Shown here: piece after piece, positions 34,529 through 42,125 of the stretch
Layout: each line of letters starts with the position of its first letter
How positions within the stretch are numbered: position 1 is the first letter of the stretch
Assembly: GCA_035535995.1 (NCBI GenBank)
Contig: DATLOZ010000009.1
Location: 186,001 to 250,000 of the forward strand
DNA length: 64,000 bases
Source of the DNA: JANYCO01 sp035535995
GTDB taxonomy: Bacteria > Bacteroidota > Bacteroidia > Cytophagales > Cytophagaceae
Reading direction: 5' to 3'
Made by a program: the position numbers and the translations under genes
The notes under the pieces: model-generated
What the model saw: only the letters and a program-made list of their open reading frames with translations
Told to the model about the DNA's origin: nothing
Database searches by the model: none

Positions 34529-36724
34529 TTATTGCGCAGAGATCAATTCTACCCAGCCCCGGTAATCTTTATTTAAAAAAGAATCGTGGACGAAATAATA
34601 ATAAATGCCGTCCGTGAGCCCCTCGCCTTCCCATTCATTGGTATACTCTGTTTTCCAGTATACCCGGTCGCCCCAGCGGTTGTAAACCTCCAATGTAAAC
34701 TGTTTTCCCGTTCCTGTGATCTCAAACCTGTCGTTGTGGCCGTCTTTATTTGGAGTGATAAGATTTGGAATAAATAATTTATATCCCGTAAAACTTACCG
34801 AATCAAAAGCCTGGCAGCCTAGTTCGTTGGTAGCCTTTAATACGATCCGGTAATATTCTTCCTGCTTAACATCCAGATCCAGATCAAAAGTGCGCAAACT
34901 GTCAAAGCCGGTCACATACCATGCATATTGGTTAGCGCCTCTGGAGAGATTTCCCAGATGAAGTTTTCCAGGCACCTGTATATATTGAGCTGGTTTTTCG
35001 ATTTGCGCCACTATACGGTCTTTCACACGCACCTGTACCGAACTCGTTTTTTCACAACCATTATTGCTTACCGTAAGCGTGTAATCTGTGCTAGCCGTTG
35101 GACTTGCCAGCGGATTGGCCGACAAAGGATTGCTCAAGCCAGTAATGGGCGACCAGGAATATTGGTAAGCGCTTGGATCCGCTGTCAGCCTTGCTGTTCC
35201 TTCGTAGCAGATGAGAGTATCGCCGTGCGCCAGTGTAGTGGGATAATCGTATACTGTGATCCGCACAGGAAGAGAATCTTTGTAACAGGAATTGTAGCCT
35301 ACCAATTTAAAGACAGCTGAATTCGTGAGCGTGGCTGTAGGATTGGCGATAGAAGAATTACTCAATCCTGTTGAAGGGGACCATTGGTAATTGCTGGCGC
35401 CAGAAGCCTGCAATTGAATTGCCGTGCCATTGCAGGCATTCACGGCAGTATCCGTTTGCAAATTAATGAGTGGCACTATAGACACTGTGGTCGAACCTTG
35501 ATGCTGACATAAACCTGCCGTTACCGAAACTGTATAAGTAGTGGTAGACAAAGGTCCTGCGCGAGGAGCCGCTATGGATGAATTGGACAAACTGCCAGCC
35601 GGTGACCATGAATAGGTATAGCCCGAACTTCCCGCAGGCACTACGCTCAACGAAGCTGAATCGCCCAGACAGATTGTAGTATCATGATTCATTACAATAC
35701 TAAAATCCGGATCGGTTTCTATTTTTATAGAATCGTACCAATAGCATGAACCATTGTACGCTTTTACTTTGTACCAACCCTCTGCATTGATCACCAACGT
35801 TTGGTCTGTTCCTGCCTGCACACCGTCTTTTGTCCAGAGATAATTCGGAAGCAAATTGGTGCCTGCTCTTAAAGTAGCGGGAAGCGCATTCGCACAGGTA
35901 TGCGACGTATCGGGAGCAAGGGAACCGTTGAACAATATTTCTCCTGTACCGGTAAGACTTCCTGATTCTATAAATACTCCCGAATCGTACAAATCATCAT
36001 AGCCGTCGGCAATAGCAAGTTTCAGGTGATAAGTGTAACAAGGCAATACGTCCGCTTCTGCCCTTAGTTTTACTGTATATCCGTTATACTGTATAAGCGT
36101 GCCGCCGTCACCATTTTCTCCTGTACCATTGTCGTGATAGTAAACAGAATTGTCATGATCGTTTACATTGTCAATCGATACTGCTGTATTGCTGTTAGGT
36201 AGCAGTGCAATATTTTTACTTCCGGTAATTCCCGGGCCACTGAGGAAGAAGGCAAAAACATCGTTATAACCGACATCTACAAACGAAGGGTATTCTTCTG
36301 ATCCAAAAATATAGTTGAAACTGATCTGTGTAGAAGCTGTAGTAATATCGAATTCGATCACACAGGCATCGTTGGTACTGTCTCCTGTAAGCTCGTTGAG
36401 TTGCTGGTCTCCGCTTGCGCCCCAGGCTGTCATGGCAGAGCTGGTATTGTTGGGGCCGAGCGCATTCATCACATCTCCGGTGGTCATCAGCAATCCTTTC
36501 TTAATTCCCAATCCTCCGGAAGGTTCATCAAACGTGCCATAAAGCGGAGAGCCCAATGGATAGTTGCTGGTGATATTGCTTACGGTAACGCCGTTCCCTA
36601 CCAACGATTGCACGATATCCTGTAGTTTATTGGTAGTCGAATTCGACTGTTTTACCGTCAATTGTCCGTAGGTAAAACCGGTGAATAGAAATAGTAAAAT
36701 AAAAAGAGATAAAAGCTTTTTCAC
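34529..36724 (-). CDS. Large secreted protein with choice-of-anchor L domain, Ig-like repeats and type B T9SS tail
   Basis: The protein has 731 residues. A signal peptide (about 1-20) is followed by a choice-of-anchor L domain (about 25-255), recognisable from GLLMTTGDVMNALGPNN and FNYIFGSEEYPSFVDVGYND. Several PKD/Ig-like modules of about 75-90 residues follow, each containing SWSPxxGLSN-type sequence. The C-terminus is the gliding-motility-associated (CHU_C, type B) signal: FIPNLITPNKDGHNDRFEI and EVYNRWGDRVYWK, then DGIYYYFV. It is exported by the type IX system and probably attached to the cell surface as an adhesin or matrix protein. No enzyme domain is visible. Confidence 0.92.
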   Translation of the reverse strand: MKKLLSLFILLFLFTGFTYGQLTVKQSNSTTNKLQDIVQSLVGNGVTVSNITSNYPLGSPLYGTFDEPSGGLGIKKGLLMTTGDVMNALGPNNTSSAMTAWGASGDQQLNELTGDSTNDACVIEFDITTASTQISFNYIFGSEEYPSFVDVGYNDVFAFFLSGPGITGSKNIALLPNSNTAVSIDNVNDHDNSVYYHDNGTGENGDGGTLIQYNGYTVKLRAEADVLPCYTYHLKLAIADGYDDLYDSGVFIESGSLTGTGEILFNGSLAPDTSHTCANALPATLRAGTNLLPNYLWTKDGVQAGTDQTLVINAEGWYKVKAYNGSCYWYDSIKIETDPDFSIVMNHDTTICLGDSASLSVVPAGSSGYTYSWSPAGSLSNSSIAAPRAGPLSTTTYTVSVTAGLCQHQGSTTVSIVPLINLQTDTAVNACNGTAIQLQASGASNYQWSPSTGLSNSSIANPTATLTNSAVFKLVGYNSCYKDSLPVRITVYDYPTTLAHGDTLICYEGTARLTADPSAYQYSWSPITGLSNPLSANPLASPTASTDYTLTVSNNGCEKTSSVQVRVKDRIVAQIEKPAQYIQVPGKLHLGNLSRGANQYAWYVTGFDSLRTFDLDLDVKQEEYYRIVLKATNELGCQAFDSVSFTGYKLFIPNLITPNKDGHNDRFEITGTGKQFTLEVYNRWGDRVYWKTEYTNEWEGEGLTDGIYYYFVHDSFLNKDYRGWVELISAQ

Positions 36725-36885
36725 TCCGGGTGTAGATTTCTAAGATCCTTCTAAGCGCAAATATCTTACCAGATGCTTGCTTTTAAGCTATTATACGAAA
36801 AAAAACGGGATTTAGTCTGAACCTTGATTCATGGGGAAGATTATAGGGTACTTAATCAACAACGTCAATTTAAGGTTCCTACAAG

Positions 36886-37095
36886 CTACTCCAGCACGCA
36901 GCACTGATAGCCATTTGCCTCTACCAGTTCGATAATATTCTCTGCTGCGATGGCATCACTTTCTACTCTTAAGATCTTATCACAATCCTCGAGATCGAAA
37001 TTTATTCTTGAACTGGGAAACTTCTCCGACAGCTTATCCAATAGCTTGCTGGCTTGTTCCTGTTCCTGAACATTTGTTTTAAAAATTTCTACCAT
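36886..37095 (-). CDS. Small ferredoxin-like (HMA-like) protein without metal cysteines
   Basis: This 69-residue protein fits the beta-alpha-beta-beta-alpha-beta pattern of heavy-metal-associated domains: VEIFKTNVQ, a helix EQEQASKLLDKLSEKF, SRINFDLEDCDKILRVES, and the helix AENIIELVEANGYQCCVLE. The GMxCxxC metal motif is absent, and the only cysteines are at 43 and a CC pair near the end. Metal binding is therefore doubtful. It lies 17 bases after an SRPBCC-family gene and is probably co-transcribed with it. Confidence 0.72.
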   Translation of the reverse strand: MVEIFKTNVQEQEQASKLLDKLSEKFPSSRINFDLEDCDKILRVESDAIAAENIIELVEANGYQCCVLE

Positions 37096-37112
37096 TGCTG
37101 TGAGGATGTTAA

Positions 37113-37646
37113 TTATTGTTTTTCAACATCTGCTTTTAAAACGCCCAGGCTTTCCGACATATCGTCTCCAAGTCCTTTCTCAATAAACAGGTTCATGAGG
37201 TTGAGAGGATATTTTTGTTTGCCTGCAACACCCCAGGTTACCTTTGTCTGTGTGGCAGAAACAGAATCCGTAGTTACAAAGGTAGTAGCCACACCTTCGA
37301 ACGGTCTTTTAAAACGGATCTCCGAATTCACACGCTGTCCTTCTATGATCGTCTTGATCTCTTGCTCACCTGCGCCTGCCTTGTCATTGCCTTCCCAGGC
37401 ATAGACAAAGCCAAGCGTACCGTCTTCACCGGTGAATTGTTTTTTCATATTCGGATCCATCTTCATCCATTTGTTGTAGCGCTCTCCGTTTCTGAGCAAC
37501 TTCACATAATTGAAAACTTCCTGGCGTGGTTTGTTGACTACAATAGATCGCTCTACCGTATATTCGCTCTTGGTAAACAAAGCCATTACAAAAGGCAATG
37601 CGATCAATACAGCTACTACGATTAAGATTCTTTTAAAAATTTTCAT
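37113..37646 (-). CDS. SRPBCC-family (polyketide cyclase/START-like) protein
   Basis: This 177-residue protein has an N-terminal membrane helix or signal (about 5-24, ILIVVAVLIALPFVMALF). It is followed by the helix-grip fold typical of SRPBCC proteins: YTVERSIVVNKPRQEVFNYV near residue 29, GFVYAWEGNDKAGAGEQEI, and a long C-terminal helix after NLMNLFIEKGLGDDM. Such proteins bind hydrophobic ligands; no catalytic residue can be named. It probably sits on the periplasmic side, anchored by the helix. The downstream HMA-like gene follows closely. Confidence 0.87.
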   Translation of the reverse strand: MKIFKRILIVVAVLIALPFVMALFTKSEYTVERSIVVNKPRQEVFNYVKLLRNGERYNKWMKMDPNMKKQFTGEDGTLGFVYAWEGNDKAGAGEQEIKTIIEGQRVNSEIRFKRPFEGVATTFVTTDSVSATQTKVTWGVAGKQKYPLNLMNLFIEKGLGDDMSESLGVLKADVEKQ

Positions 37647-37734
37647 TGTTGCGTGGGTTTATTAGTGATTAAAATTTACTACTTAATTTTGATTTCTCTA
37701 TATCGTTATGTGTGAATTTTGGATGCGGATTTCA

Positions 37735-37831
37735 ATGCCAGATACCGGATAATCTGATAGTCTTGGTCTTTGACTTCTATGATGAAGCCTTTACATTCTT
37801 ATCTGGCATCCGGCATCTCGTATCCGGCATC
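37735..37831. repeat. GATACCGGAT-type palindrome, copy 4
   Basis: The left arm ATGCCAGATACCGGATAA and the right arm TTATCTGGCATCCGGCAT are complementary. A second right-hand unit, CTCGTATCCGGCATC, runs into the stop codon of the VOC gene at 37831-37833. It is the same placement as copy 2. Confidence 0.85.
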
Positions 37832-38247
37832 TAAAGTTTCAACACCCAATTTATCCCATACCGATCCGTAAGCGCGCCAATGGTGCCGTCGAAGAAGGTG
37901 TGCAAGGGGTGTGTTATTTTTCCTCCTTCTGCAAGTTTGTAGAAAAAGGAATCGATTTCTTCTTTACTGCTGCACTCAAGCGCCAGCGAGATTGTATTGC
38001 CCTGGATCAATCCTTGTGTACTCCCCATATCAGAGCCAAGCAGGACAAGATCTTTTTTCAGAAGGCTTGCATGCAAAATATTTTCCTGTACCTCGGCCGG
38101 CCATTGATCGGCCATTGGTGAATTTTTCACCGCTTGCAGCGTCAGTTCTCCTCCAAGGCATTGCTGGTAAAAACACATTGCTTCTTTGCAATTGCCCTTG
38201 AAGGTCAAGTAAACATTGATCCGTGTAGAATGCGGTATTATTTTCAT
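37831..38247 (-). CDS. VOC-family protein, PhnB-like
   Basis: This 138-residue protein has the PhnB-type glyoxalase fold. It starts with STRINVYLTFKGNCKEAMCFYQ, a metal-free variant of the first beta-alpha repeat, and has CLGGELTLQAVKNSP and LALECSSKEEIDSFFYKLAEGG. PhnB-like proteins are often lone genes of unknown role; they are not the phosphonate lyase itself. It diverges from the GlxA-type regulator at 38405, which may control it. Confidence 0.85.
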   Translation of the reverse strand: MKIIPHSTRINVYLTFKGNCKEAMCFYQQCLGGELTLQAVKNSPMADQWPAEVQENILHASLLKKDLVLLGSDMGSTQGLIQGNTISLALECSSKEEIDSFFYKLAEGGKITHPLHTFFDGTIGALTDRYGINWVLKL

Positions 38248-38308
38248 TTACGCAAAATTAGCCGTAAAAAACCAGATCAAACGGGTGTAAAACCGACTTA
38301 GTCGGGGG

Positions 38309-38339
38309 TTGATTGCGACAAATATTTGGATTACTTTTG
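38309..38339 (+). promoter_or_regulatory. Promoter of the GlxA-type regulator gene
   Basis: TTG (38309-38311), a 20-base spacer and TACTTTTG (38332-38339) match the Bacteroidota consensus. A short palindrome, CCGACTTAGTCGG (38293-38305), lies directly upstream of the -33 element and could bind a regulator. Confidence 0.65.
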
Positions 38340-38404
38340 AAAAAAGAGATATCCATATACCGGATGCCAGATGCCGGATAATTTAAACTTAAAAATTAAT
38401 TTTT

Positions 38405-39388
38405 ATGAAACACATCTCCATCCTGGTTCCCAAAGGCGAAGCAGCTTTAGGCTGTATCGAAGGACCTTATATTTTATTTAACAAGGTGAATGAATTTCTC
38501 GAAGCTTCCGGAAAAGCGCCTTTCTTCAAAACCCAACTGGTAGGCTTGAGCGAAGAATCTAAAATATATGACCGCTTGTTTTCGGTGAAACCGGATCTCA
38601 CTATTGATCAGGTGAAGAAAACAGATCTGATCATCGTGCCGGCAGTGAACGGCGAGATGAATAAAGTGATCGCTGCCAACGCAGATTTTTTTCCCTGGAT
38701 ACGCCAGCAACATATTCAGGGAGCTGAAGTGGCCAGTCTCTGCGTGGGTGCATTTCTATTGGCGGCTACAGGATTGTTGAACGGGAAAAAATGTTCTACA
38801 CATTGGCTTGCTTCTAACGACTTCCGCCTGATGTTTCCGGATATAGAATTAGTTTCTGAAAAAATCATTACAGATGAACAGGGCGTTTACTCCAGCGGCG
38901 GCGCTACTTCGTTCTGGAATCTTTTATTATACCTGATCGAAAAATATATTGATCGTGAGATGGCGATCTTTGTTTCCAAATATTATGAAATAGAAATCGA
39001 CCGGAATACGCAGTCTTCGTTTATCATGTTCCAAGGACAAAAAGAACATGAAGACGAACCGGTAAAAAAAGCGCAGGAATTTATCGAAAACAATTTTCAG
39101 GATAAACTTACCGTAGAACAACTCGCCGACATGTTCGCCATTGGCCGGAGAAGCCTTGAGCGCAGGTTTAAAAAAGCTACCTGTAATACAGTGATCGAAT
39201 ATATTCAACGCGTAAAAATAGAAGCGGCAAAAAAACAATTGGAAACAGGAAGGAAAACTGTCAATGAAGTAATGTACGAAGTAGGCTACAATGACATCAA
39301 AGCTTTCCGCACGATCTTCAAAAAAAATACAGGACTTTCTCCGCTTGACTACAGGAACAAGTACAACAGAGAAATGGCGACGGCTTGA
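38405..39388 (+). CDS. GlxA-family transcriptional regulator (DJ-1/PfpI domain plus AraC-type HTH)
   Basis: The protein has 327 residues. The N-terminal DJ-1/PfpI-like domain (about 1-190) has an elbow with ASLCVGAFLLAATGLLNG near residue 115, where the Cys may be reactive. STHWLASNDFRLMFPDI near residue 137 is common to GlxA-type regulators. The C-terminal AraC DNA-binding domain (about 215-320) has two helix-turn-helix motifs, the second in YEVGYNDIKAFRTIFKKNTGLSPLDYR. Targets are unknown; the divergent VOC gene 158 bases away is a candidate. Confidence 0.94.
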   Translation: MKHISILVPKGEAALGCIEGPYILFNKVNEFLEASGKAPFFKTQLVGLSEESKIYDRLFSVKPDLTIDQVKKTDLIIVPAVNGEMNKVIAANADFFPWIRQQHIQGAEVASLCVGAFLLAATGLLNGKKCSTHWLASNDFRLMFPDIELVSEKIITDEQGVYSSGGATSFWNLLLYLIEKYIDREMAIFVSKYYEIEIDRNTQSSFIMFQGQKEHEDEPVKKAQEFIENNFQDKLTVEQLADMFAIGRRSLERRFKKATCNTVIEYIQRVKIEAAKKQLETGRKTVNEVMYEVGYNDIKAFRTIFKKNTGLSPLDYRNKYNREMATA

Positions 39389-39411
39389 TTAAATTAATTC
39401 TATTTTTTTCA

Positions 39412-39456
39412 AGCACGAAGGCACAAAGAATCTTTGTTTCTTTGTGCCTTCGTGCT
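39412..39456. terminator. Bidirectional terminator between glxA-type and chitinase genes
   Basis: AGCACGAAGGCACAAAGAA (39412-39430) and TTCTTTGTGCCTTCGTGCT (39438-39456) are perfect 19-base complements with a 7-base loop, flanked by T-run and A-run sequence. It separates convergent genes. This is the only convergent junction in the window without the CTGTTGCTGTTGCTC palindrome. Confidence 0.85.
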
Positions 39457-39476
39457 AATCTAAAATTTAAAAAAAA

Positions 39477-42098
39477 TTATTCTTTCAAAATTCTCTCCCG
39501 ATAAACTTTTCCTTTTGTAATTACTTCAAGGAAGTACAATCCTGGTTCCAGCTCCTGACCTATATTCTGCGGGGTATTGGTGAGTGAATGTATTTTTTGG
39601 AGAATTCTTCCCTGCGTATCCCAAATCGTGATGTCTGCATTTTCTTCCTGTGCATTTACAATTACTTGCAGCGATAAAGAAAAAGGATTAGGACTTACAG
39701 AAATTGTGGAAGAATTATTTTCCACCGCTACAACTTCGCTATAGTGTACTTCTCCATTAAAATCATATTGTGCCAAACGGTAGTAAATTTTTCCCGAACG
39801 TTTTTCCGGATCTTCGAATACGTAATTGGTCATCGTTACTATATTCCCTTGTCCGCGTACTGTGCCAAACACATTGAATTTTTTCCCATCGGAAGAATAT
39901 TCCAGCTCAAAATGATCGTTGTTGATCTCTTGCGCCGTAGTCCAGCGTAAAAGCGTTTGATCTTGTTCTGCCGTGGCAGAAAACCGGATCAGTTCTACGG
40001 GCGCCGCTACACAACTTCCTCCCACGGTAGCCACCACTGGAAGGCGTTTGCAGGCACTGCCAGAGCCTGCAATTTCCCAGTGGAAGAAGAATGCATAACT
40101 TCCCAATCCATATGATCCGGTGATCGAAACATTGCCTGCTGTGATCGGGTAAGTAGGATTTGTATTTACATAGAGATTAATATTTCCTACGTCTACCATT
40201 TTATAGCTTCCCGCAGCCAGGGCAGCGCCTACTGGTACTACTACTTTCAGCGTGGCATTGGTTGTATTGTTTACTGCCATCACAGGACCTGTATACACAT
40301 CTGCAGTATTGGCGCTGTTGCGAATCTTAATCTGAAGATTTCCCGCAGCCCAGCCAGGCACATATACTTCCACTGAATTAATCGTAACAGCAGCGCTTGT
40401 GGTAAAATCAATCCCTACGCTTGTACCGGTGGTATTTTGAAAAGAGTTGGCAGGTCCTGCAAGGCCTACATACGTAGGCGGAGACGAAACTCCGTCTTGC
40501 ACATAATAGGTGCCTGCGGAAGGCGCGCTGTACGATGTGCCCGTGGCTAATGATGAAGTACTGCTTGCAGAACTGTACCAGGTGTATGGTCCGCCTGTGG
40601 CGTTGGTGATGGAGAGCATTACAGGGGCAGAGCCGCTGCACCCATCTACAGGTGAAGGCAAGGAAGAAGTAAGCACGATATCATCTTGTGTACTGCTGCA
40701 CCCTGTGATGCTTGCGGTGAGACGGTAAGTAGCGGCATTGCGCACATTCGTCAATGTAGAAGAAGTAGCACCGGTAATATCGGATCCATCCTTCTTCCAT
40801 TGCCAGGTAGTGGCTGCAGGAAAAGAGGAGCCATTGGAAGGAGAAAGATCATAAGAAGCAGGATCGCAGATCAGTTGGTCGGTTCCTAAAGATGGTGTGG
40901 GAAGAGTAGAAGAAATTATCACCTGATCATATTTAGTACAAGAGCCTTGCGCAATTGTAAGTTTGTAAGTACCTCCGGCATTAATTGTATTCGTAGGACC
41001 TGTTCCCGCGAAAGCGCTTCCATCTTTTTCCCAGGTAAATGTTCTTCCGGAAGCCGCAGCTATTCCACCGTCCAGCGTGATAGAACCTACGCCGCAGAGT
41101 GATTGATCGGAGCCAAGGTTTGGATCGGAGAAAGGACAGGCACATACGTCTACTGCATTTTTCATCACCGTAGTAAGGTTCAGCGGATTGCTTCCGGGAA
41201 GATCTTGCGAAAGCTCCCAGGTCATAGCGCCGGCAGCGCCCATCGTGCAGATCGCGTAATTTATTTTTGCTTCGATAGTAGGTTTGGAATCAAAATTAAT
41301 ACTGCCGTCTATTCCATCGCTGTCGTTGAATCTTGCCGTGGTAGCAATATTACTCCAAAGATCTACCGAAGAACCTCTGCAATAGAAAGCAATTCCTACG
41401 ATCATTTTACTATAAGGACAACCCTTTGCATTCCACCCGGCCATGGCTCGCTGCAGAAAGTCGAGCGAAGTATGGTTCGGGAAACAACTTGGCGCATCGT
41501 AGGACATGATGTTAAAATAATCCAGGTAAGTAAACGCCGCAGCCTGCACCCCTACTGCATGTCCAGCGGCGACGCAACTGTAGTTGAATGATTCTCCGCC
41601 TAAAGCCGCCGAGAGTTTATAAGTTGTACCGAGCTTTGATTTGATATCCGACAGCATCGAAGTATAATTAGCTGCATCGCCGGAGGCCGGAAATTCCCAG
41701 TCGATGTCGATGCCTGCGAGTCCGTATGTACTACAAAGATTGAGACAAGCATTGGCAAGCGTAGTGCGTTTGGTAGCATCGGCTGCTACGCCGGAAAAAT
41801 TTCCCGAAAGGCCCCATCCTCCGATTGCTACCCAGAGACGGACGCCGTTGGAAGTACAATTGGTCCGGATTGCATTGAACAAGGAAAGATCCGGAGTGCC
41901 ACCCGGGCCCATGATCTGGAGATTTCCATTCGCATCGATCGCAGCAAAAGCGTAGATAATGTCGGTGAGTTTATTGTACTGCACATTCGAAACATCAGCC
42001 ATAGAGCGATAGTAAGGAAAATATCCTTTTACTATCTGGCCTTGTACAGCGCTTGCCAAAAGAAGAAGCGCTATTAGTAGTTTCAATCTTACTAGCAT
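39477..42098 (-). CDS. Multidomain GH18 chitinase-like protein with type A T9SS sorting tail
   Basis: The protein has 873 residues. A signal peptide (about 1-20) leads to a GH18 domain (about 22-320) with the catalytic YGLAGIDIDWEFPASGD near residue 132, YFNIMSYDAPSC near residue 195 and GAMTWELSQD near residue 295. Ig-like modules (about 330-510) and a probable beta-sandwich (about 560-690, SVGIDFTTSAAVTINSVEVY) follow. The end is a type A sorting domain (about 790-873) with SVSPNPFSLSLQVIVNAQE and EPGLYFLEVITKGK. It should be exported and act on chitin outside the cell, the extra modules serving as spacers or binding domains. It follows the PKD-domain protein by 27 bases and is probably co-transcribed with it. 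Confidence 0.93.
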   Translation of the reverse strand: MLVRLKLLIALLLLASAVQGQIVKGYFPYYRSMADVSNVQYNKLTDIIYAFAAIDANGNLQIMGPGGTPDLSLFNAIRTNCTSNGVRLWVAIGGWGLSGNFSGVAADATKRTTLANACLNLCSTYGLAGIDIDWEFPASGDAANYTSMLSDIKSKLGTTYKLSAALGGESFNYSCVAAGHAVGVQAAAFTYLDYFNIMSYDAPSCFPNHTSLDFLQRAMAGWNAKGCPYSKMIVGIAFYCRGSSVDLWSNIATTARFNDSDGIDGSINFDSKPTIEAKINYAICTMGAAGAMTWELSQDLPGSNPLNLTTVMKNAVDVCACPFSDPNLGSDQSLCGVGSITLDGGIAAASGRTFTWEKDGSAFAGTGPTNTINAGGTYKLTIAQGSCTKYDQVIISSTLPTPSLGTDQLICDPASYDLSPSNGSSFPAATTWQWKKDGSDITGATSSTLTNVRNAATYRLTASITGCSSTQDDIVLTSSLPSPVDGCSGSAPVMLSITNATGGPYTWYSSASSTSSLATGTSYSAPSAGTYYVQDGVSSPPTYVGLAGPANSFQNTTGTSVGIDFTTSAAVTINSVEVYVPGWAAGNLQIKIRNSANTADVYTGPVMAVNNTTNATLKVVVPVGAALAAGSYKMVDVGNINLYVNTNPTYPITAGNVSITGSYGLGSYAFFFHWEIAGSGSACKRLPVVATVGGSCVAAPVELIRFSATAEQDQTLLRWTTAQEINNDHFELEYSSDGKKFNVFGTVRGQGNIVTMTNYVFEDPEKRSGKIYYRLAQYDFNGEVHYSEVVAVENNSSTISVSPNPFSLSLQVIVNAQEENADITIWDTQGRILQKIHSLTNTPQNIGQELEPGLYFLEVITKGKVYRERILKE

Positions 42099-42125
42099 GA
42101 ATTCTTAAAAAATAAATTTCGTCTT

